Assembly: GCA_963628785.1 (NCBI GenBank)
Contig: CAVGGQ010000101.1
Location: forward strand, 1-6,021
Direction of reading: 5' to 3'
DNA from: Apopatocola sp963628785
Lineage (GTDB): Bacteria; Bacillota; Clostridia; Oscillospirales; Oscillospiraceae
Length of the DNA stretch: 6,021 nucleotides
Both the position numbers and the translations under genes were made by a program. Positions 1-5,829 of the stretch are shown here, in pieces (position 1 is the first letter of the stretch; each line of letters begins with the position of its first letter). The notes under the pieces are model-generated. The model did not search any database, was not told the DNA's origin, and worked only from the letters and a program-made list of their open reading frames with translations.

Positions 1-31
1 ATTCGATATCGGTAAATGTTTCCTGCTTCAT
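1..31 (-). CDS. 5' end of an unidentified gene running off the left edge
   Basis: On the minus strand an ATG at 31-29 opens a frame that stays open to the window edge and encodes MKQETFTDIE. A strong promoter on the same strand (63-91) predicts a transcript start near base 56, giving a leader of about 25 nt. A GGTGG motif lies about 9 nt before the ATG and could serve as ribosome binding site. Another ATG at about 47-45 is open in a different frame but has no room for a binding site. Only ten residues are visible, so no function can be assigned. The F-T-D-I-E start loosely recalls the N-terminus of some IS5/IS1182-type transposases, which is from memory and weak. Confidence 0.4.
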   Translation of the reverse strand, partial: MKQETFTDIE

Positions 32-62
32 TTCCGTGCACCACCATTGCTTTGATAATAGT

Positions 63-91
63 ATTATACCATACTCAGAACTTTTTTTCAA
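63..91 (-). promoter_or_regulatory. Strong sigma-A-type promoter reading out of the left edge
   Basis: Read on the minus strand, the -35 is TTGAAA (86-91), the spacer is exactly 17 bp, and the -10 is a perfect TATAAT (63-68) preceded by TGG, which makes it an extended -10. Transcription should start near base 56 and run left into the gene beginning at 31. It is divergent from the DUF2798 unit. Confidence 0.8.
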
Positions 92-126
92 TGTTCCGAT
101 TAAATCAGAGGTTCCTTAGTGACATT

Positions 127-148
127 GTGCCGCATGGCGGCGCTTTTT
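127..148 (+). terminator. Hairpin plus T-run just before the DUF2798 promoter
   Basis: A 7-bp GC-rich stem (127-133 with 137-143, one G-U pair) and a 3-nt loop ATG are followed by TTTTT (144-148), the layout of an intrinsic terminator on the plus strand. No plus-strand gene ends before it in this window. It may therefore insulate the following promoter from readthrough, or be a chance hairpin lying between weak -35 and -10 elements. Confidence 0.4.
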
Positions 149-156
149 GTTATAAT
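148..156 (+). promoter_or_regulatory. Extended -10 promoter for the DUF2798 gene
   Basis: TGTTATAAT at 148-156 is a perfect -10 with the TG extension. No good -35 sits 16-18 bp upstream; the nearest, TTGTGC at 125-130, is 20 bp away, so the promoter probably depends on the extended -10. The transcript would start near 163 and carry a leader of about 125 nt. Confidence 0.6.
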
Positions 157-162
157 ATCCAT

Positions 163-287
163 ACTGCGCGGCGGAAAAGCCGCGCCCAATCACATACTTT
201 TCGGACAATAAATGTCACTCTGCCAATGTCGGACGGCGGAGGGGCATTTGTTTTTTGCCCAAATTTTTTTAGGAGAAATTATTCAGC
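163..287 (+). promoter_or_regulatory. Structured 5' leader of the DUF2798 gene, possible attenuator
   Basis: The predicted leader holds three successive hairpins. The first pairs 166-172 with 179-185 (7 bp, all G-C, loop GGAAAA) and starts almost at the transcript's 5' end. The second pairs 218-224 with 235-241 (7 bp, one G-U). The third pairs 242-246 with 256-260 (GGGCA with TGCCC) and is followed by AAA and seven T (264-270). The third looks like a weak intrinsic terminator ending just before the AGGAG ribosome binding site at 271-275. It competes with an alternative pairing, ATTTG 246-250 with CAAAT 260-264. I could not match it to a named riboswitch class. The pairings are observed; regulation is inferred. 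Confidence 0.4.
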
Positions 288-773
288 ATGCCCAAAACCA
301 AAGGTGAATCCGTATTCTTTACCGCGCTTACTGCGTGGATCATGGTGTACATTATGACCGTCTACAACACGGCGCTTGCGTCCGGTTCGTTTACAAACGG
401 AACATTTCTCACGGCACTTCGCGGGATGTGGGTCGAGTTTGTGATCATATTCCTGTGCGCATTCTTCATTTCCTCGCGTATTGCGCCGAAGCTCGCATTC
501 AAGATCGTAAAGCCGACCGATCGTCCGATCTTCATTATTCTCACCATTCAGACATTCACGGTGCTACTGCAGGTCGCACTTGCGAGCATCCTCGGCGTTT
601 GGCACAGCGGCGACTTCAATGCGCAGTTCATCCCGAACTACCTGACCGTCTACTGCAAGAATTTCGTCATGGCGCTCCCGGTACAACTCGTGATCGCCGG
701 CCCGATCGCCCGTGCGATTTTCCGCGCGATCTTCCGCAGAAACGCCGCAGTCGGCGAAGCACAGCCCACCTGA
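288..773 (+). CDS. DUF2798-type four-helix membrane protein
   Basis: This 161-residue protein of unknown function appears to be an integral inner-membrane protein with four hydrophobic helices at about residues 9-30, 47-65, 81-103 and 122-146. It resembles the DUF2798 family, whose members are built from two copies of a short two-helix unit. The landmarks are LRGMWVEFVIIF followed by RIAPKLAFKIVKP in the first half and KNFVMALPVQLVIAGPIAR in the second; in each half a helix ends in a proline-containing 'AP' or 'GP' turn. The C-terminus is basic and then polar. AGGAG at 271-275 lies 12 nt before the ATG, slightly long, but no better start exists nearby. It is a single-gene unit convergent with the NhaC-type gene. 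No catalytic residues are visible and the substrate or role is unknown. Confidence 0.75.
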   Translation: MPKTKGESVFFTALTAWIMVYIMTVYNTALASGSFTNGTFLTALRGMWVEFVIIFLCAFFISSRIAPKLAFKIVKPTDRPIFIILTIQTFTVLLQVALASILGVWHSGDFNAQFIPNYLTVYCKNFVMALPVQLVIAGPIARAIFRAIFRRNAAVGEAQPT

Positions 774-778
774 GCATC

Positions 779-815
779 AAAAAAGCAGGAACTTGAAAAC
801 GGTTCCTGCTTTTTT
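779..815. terminator. Bidirectional intrinsic terminator between convergent genes
   Basis: GCAGGAAC (785-792) pairs with GTTCCTGC (802-809) across a 9-nt loop. The stem is flanked by AAAAAA (779-784) and TTTTTT (810-815), so it reads as hairpin plus U-run on both strands. It begins 5 bp after the DUF2798 stop and lies 13 bp beyond the end of the NhaC-type gene, and so can end both transcripts. Confidence 0.9.
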
Positions 816-828
816 CTGTATATGCCGT

Positions 829-2160
829 TTATGCGGCTTTTTTGCTGTCGGCAAGTATAAAGCAGACTGAACTGACAGCAAGAAGGTATGGATAGAAAAG
901 GTTGGGGATGATGTCGAAGGCGGAGATGGTGCAGCCGAGCTCGTTCACGGCGGAAATCGCCACGAGCATCTGCGCACCGTAAGGGATGATGCCCTGGAAT
1001 ATGCAGGAGAATGTGTCGAGGATGGAGGCCGCCTTGCGGGGCGTGATGCCGTATTCCTCGCTCATTTCCTTGGCAATGGGGTTGGCCATCACGATGGCGA
1101 CGGTGTTGTTCGCCGTTGCGATGTCCATGGCACCGACGAGGAGACCCATGCCGATCTGTCCGCCGCGTTTGCCGCGGAATGCCTTGCGGATCCAGGTGAG
1201 CAGCGCCTCAAAACCGCCGTTTTCGCGGATAAGCGCGCATATGGCAGACACAAGGATCGCGACCATGGAAGTCTCGAACATGCCGGAGGCGCCGCTGCCC
1301 ATATTCTCCAGGAGCACCTTCACGGCGTAGATCCCGCTCGCACCGGTCGAGCCGGTGGCAAGGGCGATGATCGTGCCGGACACGATGCCGATGAGGAGCA
1401 CAAGAAACACATTGATGCCCGCGATGCCGCCGATGAGCACGAGCACATACGGAATGATCTGCACAAGGTTGTAGCCGGGGATCTCGGTGGGTACGACATC
1501 CGCACGCAACGAGAGAACGAGAATGAGCACAAGCGTCCCGAGAGCGGCGGGCAGGGCAATGTGGAAGTTTTCGCGGAATTTGTCTTTCATGGCGCAGCCC
1601 TGGCCGTTGCAGGCGGCGATGGTCGTGTCGGAAATAAAGCTGAGGTTGTCGCCGAACATCGCGCCGCCCATGACGGAGCCTACGCACAGCGGCAGGGAGA
1701 AGCCGCTCGCCTCCGCCAGCGGTACGGCAATGGGAGTGATGAGCGTGATCGTTCCGACACTTGTGCCCATAGCGGTGGAAATAAAACAGCTTACGACAAA
1801 GAGCACTGCGACCGAGAATTTCGGGGGAATGATCGACAGCATGAAGTACGCCACGCTCTCCGCACTCGAGCGGCCCACGACGCCGACAAACATGCCGGCT
1901 GCGAGGAAGATAAGCAGCATGGTGACGATGCTCGCGTCGCCCACGCCCTCTCCCATCAGCTTGAGCTTATCATCGAAGCTCACGGAGCGGTTCTGCATGC
2001 ACGCGACGAGCAGCGCAATGAGGAAAACAACTACGATGGGAATGGAATAGAAACCCATCGGGATCTTCAGCACATACTCGAACACGATGCCGAGACCGAG
2101 GTAGAGGATCAGAAACACAAGGATGGGAAGCAGCGCTTTGGGATTTGATTTCTTCTGCAT
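829..2160 (-). CDS. NhaC-family Na+/H+ antiporter
   Basis: This 443-residue polytopic membrane protein belongs to the NhaC-type Na+/H+ antiporter family (Pfam Na_H_antiporter), which exchanges cytoplasmic Na+ for protons; some relatives move organic acids or amino acids, so the exact substrate is open. Family landmarks are visible in order: MGTSVGT at 131-137 followed by a hydrophobic TPIAVPLA; the signature GDNLSFISDTT at 170-180, with the conserved acidic and Ser/Thr residues; ANNTVAIVMANPI at 350-362; and LDTFSCIFQGIIPYGAQML near 381-399. About a dozen hydrophobic segments span the chain, and the length is in the family's range. AAGGA (2170-2174) sits 9 nt before the ATG. The upstream LCP gene on the same strand is separated by a terminator (2210-2240). 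I found no convincing promoter between that terminator and the start, so expression may use a weak promoter or readthrough. The family call is firm; the ion specificity is inferred. Confidence 0.9.
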   Translation of the reverse strand: MQKKSNPKALLPILVFLILYLGLGIVFEYVLKIPMGFYSIPIVVVFLIALLVACMQNRSVSFDDKLKLMGEGVGDASIVTMLLIFLAAGMFVGVVGRSSAESVAYFMLSIIPPKFSVAVLFVVSCFISTAMGTSVGTITLITPIAVPLAEASGFSLPLCVGSVMGGAMFGDNLSFISDTTIAACNGQGCAMKDKFRENFHIALPAALGTLVLILVLSLRADVVPTEIPGYNLVQIIPYVLVLIGGIAGINVFLVLLIGIVSGTIIALATGSTGASGIYAVKVLLENMGSGASGMFETSMVAILVSAICALIRENGGFEALLTWIRKAFRGKRGGQIGMGLLVGAMDIATANNTVAIVMANPIAKEMSEEYGITPRKAASILDTFSCIFQGIIPYGAQMLVAISAVNELGCTISAFDIIPNLFYPYLLAVSSVCFILADSKKAA

Positions 2161-2209
2161 GGGGAATTTTCCTTCTTTCTCTCTCTTTTCATAAAGGATA
2201 CAGCGCGTG

Positions 2210-2240
2210 AAAAAACCGTCTCGCGGAAAGACGGTTTTTT
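2210..2240 (-). terminator. Intrinsic terminator after the LCP gene
   Basis: A 12-bp perfect stem pairs 2210-2221 with 2229-2240 around a 7-nt loop; six A-T pairs at its base provide the U-run on the minus strand. It lies 18 bp past the LCP stop codon. Because it is A/T-flanked on both sides it could work in either direction, but only the minus strand has a gene leading into it. It separates the LCP gene from the NhaC-type gene. Confidence 0.9.
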
Positions 2241-2258
2241 CGTTTGTCTCAAGGTCAG

Positions 2259-3566
2259 TCAGTTTTCGTCTTCGCGGGTTTCGGTCTCGGGCGGGTAGTA
2301 GACCCGCACGGCTTCGCCGGTCCAGTAGCTGGTGAGGTCTTCGGCGGACATTTCCTCGCCGTAGATAGTGGCACGCAGGAAGTTGCGGTTCACCTTGAAG
2401 TCGGCGTTATAAATGGAGAGTCCGTCCGCATCGCGTCCCTTCCAGAACGCGCCGATGACCGGGCACTGCTGCGCCGAAATATCGTATGTCAGGAAGTCCG
2501 TCGCCTGCAACAGCAGGGAGGCGCACTCACTCATCGTCATATCGGTAGTAACATAAGACATTACCTTTTTGGCGAGGTTGTACTGCTCCGTCAGGCTCAT
2601 GTTCTTTACATTTTTCCACATCTGCACGAGTGCGTTGCGCTGCTTCTCGCTGCGAAGCGTATCGCCGCCGATATAGCGCTCGCGGCAGTAGCCGAGGATC
2701 TGCGCACCATCTGTGAGGACATATTCTCCTCCGCCTTCCTCCAGATAAGTTCTCGGACGTGTCTCGTCACCCGTAAGGCCGTAAGCCTGGTCATAGCTTT
2801 GGCAGGCATGACGAATCCAGCCATTGGTAGCCTCAACTTCCTTTGCCGAAAGCGTGACGGTGATCGGAGCCAGCAGATCCGCGACATCCACAAAGGCGGC
2901 GAAGTCCACAGCTGCCCAGTTGTCAATGTCAATGGCAAAGTTCTGTTCACTCTCCAGCGTGGAAATCAACATGTCCACGCCGCCGATGCTTGTCGCCCAG
3001 TTCAGGTGGCCGGTGCCCCAGTTGGGAATCGTTACCTGCGTATCCCGCATAAATGAGGTGACCCATATCTTTTTCGTGTTTTTATTGACGGAAACCAGAA
3101 TCATAGAGTCGCTGCGTTCCAGTTCGCCGTTTCGGCTGTCAGAACCGATAAGGAGGATGTTATAAACGTTTTTATCGCTCATGACCTCATCGGCCTCTTC
3201 CTGTAGGCTGCTCTTGAGTTCGATTTCGGCAAGAGCTGCCAGTTCCTCTTCCGTCAGCGGTTCGGGTGTCGGAGAGGGGGAAGGGGTCGGTTCGGGCGCT
3301 GTTTCGACGACCGTATCCGCAGCGGCAGTCGGGGCGGCCGTAGCACTTACCGGGTTCTGCTTGGTGTTCATCTGACCGTAGAGGTCGCGAAAAACGAAGA
3401 GTACCGCAAGCACGGCCACAACGAGCACTGCCGCCACGATGATAAGCACCGTGCAGAGCGTGTGTTTTTTCTTTTTCGGCTTTGCAGGGCGCTCGGGAGC
3501 CGGAGATTCCTTCAAATGGCGTCCGTGAGTTTTCTCCTCGGAGGAGGGCTTATATTCGTTGTTCAT
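2259..3566 (-). CDS. LCP (LytR-CpsA-Psr) family cell-wall glycopolymer ligase
   Basis: LCP enzymes transfer lipid-linked anionic glycopolymers (teichoic acids, capsule) to peptidoglycan outside the membrane. This 435-residue protein has the expected plan: a basic cytoplasmic tail (1-35, with PKKKKH), one membrane anchor (about 36-58), a Pro/Thr/Ser/Glu-rich extracellular linker (about 72-104), a short acidic helix (105-128), then the LCP domain from about 134. Catalytic-motif matches are NILLIGSDSR (136-145), RSDSMIL (151-157), SFMRDT (171-176), LNWATSIGG (188-196) in place of the usual N-H-A-Y-GG block, and YCRERY with GDTLRSEKQR (293-310). The Asp and Arg residues that bind the pyrophosphate are therefore present. 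The start has AAGGAG six nt upstream. It is transcribed alone from the promoter at 3599-3627. The glycopolymer it attaches cannot be read from the sequence. Confidence 0.92.
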   Translation of the reverse strand: MNNEYKPSSEEKTHGRHLKESPAPERPAKPKKKKHTLCTVLIIVAAVLVVAVLAVLFVFRDLYGQMNTKQNPVSATAAPTAAADTVVETAPEPTPSPSPTPEPLTEEELAALAEIELKSSLQEEADEVMSDKNVYNILLIGSDSRNGELERSDSMILVSVNKNTKKIWVTSFMRDTQVTIPNWGTGHLNWATSIGGVDMLISTLESEQNFAIDIDNWAAVDFAAFVDVADLLAPITVTLSAKEVEATNGWIRHACQSYDQAYGLTGDETRPRTYLEEGGGEYVLTDGAQILGYCRERYIGGDTLRSEKQRNALVQMWKNVKNMSLTEQYNLAKKVMSYVTTDMTMSECASLLLQATDFLTYDISAQQCPVIGAFWKGRDADGLSIYNADFKVNRNFLRATIYGEEMSAEDLTSYWTGEAVRVYYPPETETREDEN

Positions 3567-3598
3567 AATTGTCTCCTTGCGTGCACAGAGTTTATTTT

Positions 3599-3627
3599 AT
3601 TATAGCATAGGCATGGTAAACGCGCAA
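3599..3627 (-). promoter_or_regulatory. Promoter of the LCP gene
   Basis: On the minus strand TTGCGC (3622-3627) is followed after exactly 17 bp by a perfect TATAAT (3599-3604), preceded by TGC to give an extended -10. The start would fall near 3592, leaving a leader of about 25 nt that includes the AAGGAG ribosome binding site (3573-3578). Confidence 0.8.
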
Positions 3628-3659
3628 TCCTTTTCTGCCGAAGCTGTATTTGCAGATGC

Positions 3660-3689
3660 TTGACTTTTTTCTGCCTTTACATGTATTAT
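3660..3689 (+). promoter_or_regulatory. Likely promoter of the GT-C-like gene
   Basis: TTGACT (3660-3665) and TATTAT (3684-3689) are separated by 18 bp, a good sigma-A-type match. Transcription would start near 3696 with a leader of about 80 nt. That leader contains a small hairpin, CTGCG (3711-3715) with CGCAG (3719-3723) across GTA, extendable by two U-G pairs. This promoter is back to back with the LCP promoter, with 32 bp between the two -35 boxes. Confidence 0.6.
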
Positions 3690-3777
3690 ATGGGTTGTCT
3701 ATGCAAAGTTCTGCGGTACGCAGGGGCTGATATGTTCGCAATATAAAAGTGCAGATTATAATACGAGGGAAATCATT

Positions 3778-5178
3778 ATGCCGAACCATTCCAAAACTTG
3801 TGTTCATCTCGAAAAGGACCGGGCTCTGCCCCGCTTCGATCGTGCTGCTGCGGTTGTTCTTATAGGCGTAACAGCCATCTTCCTTGTCCAATTCGGTTTT
3901 AAAGGCTGCTCGTTTGCGCCGGACACCAAGTCGTATGTTGCTTTCAGTTCTCGCGTTAATTTTTTTTATCCTTGGTTTTTGGCCCTGTTTCGTGCTGTTT
4001 TCGGCGATACGCATTACTTTTTCTTTTGCGCTTTATTTCAGAATTTACTCACCGCATGGTGTATTTTTTCGCTCTGTGAATATCTTCGCCGGCAGCTTTC
4101 TCTTCCGTTTGCCGGCTTCCTCGGAGTTGCGGTTACCATGTCCGGCTGCTTCCTTATGCAGCTGGTTTTTACCGAAAACGGAAGCGTGACTTCCAATATC
4201 ATCATCTCCGAAGGGTTAGCCTATCCGTTTTATCTGCTGTTCGTTAAATATGTTCTCTATGCATGGGAAAAACCTGCCGTAAAAGGGCTGGTTCCTGCTG
4301 TGCTGTTTTCCTTTGCTTTAATCGCCGTACGCGGGCAGCTTTCCTGGACAGCCCTTGTGATTTTCGTTCTTACCATTCGCGCATTACGGCATAAAAAAAC
4401 TTCGCGCATCCGATCCGCAGTCATCGGCGCGGCTGTGGCAGCCGCAGTATATCTGCTCTGCTCCGGATTAAATACGTTCTCCAATGTCTATCAGCACGGA
4501 ACCCGCCAGAATTCCACCATGGGCCGCAGCGTAATTCTGGCCACAGCTTTCTATTGCTCTGAAGCAGAAGATGCGTCTCTTTTCCCGGAGAATTCGGATG
4601 AGCAAGCCTGTGCAAATGACATAATTCACTTTATTGATGAAAATAAGTGTGCAGCACGTTACGCTCCCGAGAGCGTAACGGAACGCTTTTTCTATTTCAC
4701 AAAGGAATACGATGTATTGAAGGACAATCTTTCAACTTTTGTCCTGAAGTATACAGATGTTGAAAACGCTACTGCTTTCTGTCTTCGGATGGCCGGACGA
4801 ATTATTCTGTGTCACCCATGGAACGTGCTCTGTCACACCTCGATGAATTTCTTGGCCGGTGCCGTTCGAAGTATTGCGATCTTCTCAACACCGTTTATTG
4901 TTCTTTCCGTCCTTTTCTATTTAATTTCCATTGCCGCTGTCATATTTTGCCGCAGGAAAAAAATTCTTGTTCGAGAATATCGGTATATGCTTGCGGCGCT
5001 TATCTTGACATGCATCAACTGCTGGTTTGTTTCCATGGGTGTATTTGCTCTTTCCAGATATATGTTCTATAATCTGCCGCTTCTGTACACCGGTGCGGAA
5101 ATTTTCTTTCTGCGGTTCCTATCGTTTTTCTTTGCGAAGGGAAAGCCGGGCTCTTCTCACCGACAGCAGACCATTTGA
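3778..5178 (+). CDS. Polytopic membrane protein, probable GT-C-type glycosyltransferase
   Basis: This 466-residue protein has about ten hydrophobic segments (roughly 22-42, 62-80, 83-100, 112-132, 146-162, 170-200, 213-230, 362-392, 402-424, 430-452) and a large soluble stretch at about 232-340. GT-C enzymes are membrane transferases that use polyprenyl-phosphate sugars on the outer face. Features that fit are an early external loop with PDTKSY (Asp49) followed by R-x4-YPWFLALFRAVFG, ISEGLAYPFYLLF (Glu145) after the fourth helix, and a C-terminal SRYMFYNLPLLY block. I cannot assign a named family. GAGGGA at 3765-3770 lies 7 nt before the ATG. Sampled 60-base rows are 38-40% GC, against 57-58% in the mscL and NhaC-type genes, suggesting separate acquisition. 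A perfect 10-bp inverted repeat lies within it (4657-4680). No clear terminator follows the stop. The gene is certain; the function is tentative. Confidence 0.65.
   Translation: MPNHSKTCVHLEKDRALPRFDRAAAVVLIGVTAIFLVQFGFKGCSFAPDTKSYVAFSSRVNFFYPWFLALFRAVFGDTHYFFFCALFQNLLTAWCIFSLCEYLRRQLSLPFAGFLGVAVTMSGCFLMQLVFTENGSVTSNIIISEGLAYPFYLLFVKYVLYAWEKPAVKGLVPAVLFSFALIAVRGQLSWTALVIFVLTIRALRHKKTSRIRSAVIGAAVAAAVYLLCSGLNTFSNVYQHGTRQNSTMGRSVILATAFYCSEAEDASLFPENSDEQACANDIIHFIDENKCAARYAPESVTERFFYFTKEYDVLKDNLSTFVLKYTDVENATAFCLRMAGRIILCHPWNVLCHTSMNFLAGAVRSIAIFSTPFIVLSVLFYLISIAAVIFCRRKKILVREYRYMLAALILTCINCWFVSMGVFALSRYMFYNLPLLYTGAEIFFLRFLSFFFAKGKPGSSHRQQTI
4657..4691 (+). repeat. Perfect 10-bp inverted repeat with T-run inside a coding region
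   Basis: CGTTACGCTC (4657-4666) and GAGCGTAACG (4671-4680) are perfect reverse complements around a 4-nt loop CCGA. Six bases later comes TTTTT (4687-4691). In frame it encodes RYAPESVT, residues 294-301 of the GT-C-like protein. It resembles an intrinsic terminator, but the U-run is offset by six bases, so efficient termination is uncertain. Confidence 0.6.
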
Positions 5179-5247
5179 CGATTTATTAAAAGATCGAGCG
5201 CATATCCCTTCCGTATTTTCTTCCCGCGAAATTCGGTATTATTTCTC

Positions 5248-5276
5248 TTGACATATGGCAGGTAAACAGCTATTAT
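5248..5276 (+). promoter_or_regulatory. Promoter of mscL
   Basis: A consensus TTGACA (5248-5253), an exact 17-bp spacer and TATTAT (5271-5276) form an almost ideal vegetative promoter. The start would be near 5283, giving a leader of about 26 nt with GGAGG at 5295-5299. It makes mscL independent of the preceding gene. Confidence 0.9.
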
Positions 5277-5308
5277 TCCGTTAAAATCAAATACGGAGGC
5301 GGAAAGCT

Positions 5309-5776
5309 GTGTTAAAAAAGACATTGAAAGAATTCCGGGACTTTGCCGTGAAGGGCAATGTGGTCGATATGGCAGTCGGTGTTGTCATCGGCGGAGCGTT
5401 CAGCTCCATCGTGACATCGCTCGTCAATGACCTCATCATGCCGCTCGTCGGCGTTCTCACCGGCGGCATCGACTTCAGCAACCTGTTTATCGCGCTCGAC
5501 GGCAACCACTACGATACGCTTGCCCAGGCCGAGTCGGCCGGCGCAGCCGTTCTCAAGTACGGATCTTTTCTCTCCCAGGTGCTTGATTTCCTGATCGTAG
5601 CGTTCGTCATTTTCCTCATCGTCAACAAACTGATGGGCTTCCTGAAGAGCCATGTCAAGCATGAGACCGCACCGGTCGAAGCGCCCAAGCCCACCACGAA
5701 GATCTGCCCGTACTGCAAGAGTGAAATCGCCATTGACGCCACCCGCTGCCCCCACTGCACATCCGAGCTCAAATAA
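5309..5776 (+). CDS. mscL: Large-conductance mechanosensitive channel MscL with C-terminal zinc ribbon
   Basis: MscL is a homopentameric inner-membrane channel that opens under membrane tension to release solutes on hypo-osmotic shock. The 155-residue protein shows the N-terminal helix KEFRDFAVKGNVVDMAVGVV, the first pore-lining helix with GVVIGGAFSSIV (24-35) and NDLIMPL (40-46), a periplasmic loop (about 51-85), the second helix YGSFLSQVLDFLIVAFVIFL (84-103), then KLMGFLK. In place of the usual C-terminal helical bundle (TEIRDLL-type motif, E. coli protein 136 residues), a Pro-rich linker (121-130) leads to a four-cysteine knuckle: CPYC (133-136) and CPHC (147-150), a probable Zn-binding ribbon facing the cytoplasm. 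Translation starts at GTG, 9 nt after GGAGG; no better ATG exists. It has its own promoter and terminator and is convergent with the tRNA operon. Confidence 0.95.
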   Translation: MLKKTLKEFRDFAVKGNVVDMAVGVVIGGAFSSIVTSLVNDLIMPLVGVLTGGIDFSNLFIALDGNHYDTLAQAESAGAAVLKYGSFLSQVLDFLIVAFVIFLIVNKLMGFLKSHVKHETAPVEAPKPTTKICPYCKSEIAIDATRCPHCTSELK

Positions 5777-5781
5777 GTCAA

Positions 5782-5817
5782 ATCTCCCCCGGCACAAGCC
5801 GGGGGAGATACTTTTTT
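5782..5817 (+). terminator. Intrinsic terminator of mscL
   Basis: A perfect 12-bp, G-C-rich stem (5782-5793 with 5798-5809) closed by the loop ACAA is followed by AC and six T (5812-5817). It begins 5 bp after the mscL stop codon. Confidence 0.95.
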
Positions 5818-5829
5818 GAGGGAAAATGC

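Noticed and set aside
163..270. Assignment of the leader to a known riboswitch such as guanidine-II or fluoride
   Set aside because: The characteristic conserved loop sequences of those classes are not present; only generic hairpins are supported.
16..357. A 113-codon plus-strand open frame over the left intergenic region
   Set aside because: It overlaps the promoters and leader, runs into the DUF2798 gene in another frame, has no ribosome binding site and a composition unlike a protein.
335..796. A plus-strand open frame overlapping the DUF2798 gene
   Set aside because: It is an Arg/His/Asp-rich shadow of the real frame; the 288 frame has the membrane helices and the family pattern.
1487..2148. 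Long plus-strand open frames opposite the NhaC-type gene
   Set aside because: They are antisense shadows of a high-GC gene; the NhaC signature is clear on the minus strand.
2161..2209. A promoter for the NhaC-type gene in the gap after the terminator
   Set aside because: The best -10 candidates (TATCCT, TTTATG on the minus strand) have no -35 at suitable spacing.
2244..3056. A 270-codon plus-strand open frame opposite the LCP gene
   Set aside because: It is antisense to clear LCP motifs, starts inside the region after a terminator and has no convincing ribosome binding site.
3757..3762. Perfect TATAAT just before the GT-C-like gene
   Set aside because: A start from it would fall at about 3769, inside the ribosome binding site (3765-3770), and no -35 lies 17 bp upstream; the 3660-3689 promoter fits better.
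3592..4014. A 140-codon minus-strand open frame across the divergent promoter region
   Set aside because: It is basic, low-complexity and antisense to the GT-C-like gene, and it overlaps both promoters.
5179..5247. A terminator after the GT-C-like gene
   Set aside because: Only 4-5 bp AT-rich pairings without a T-run were found; not supportable.
5312..5797. A minus-strand open frame opposite mscL
   Set aside because: It runs through the mscL terminator and lies antisense to an unmistakable MscL; it is a shadow.
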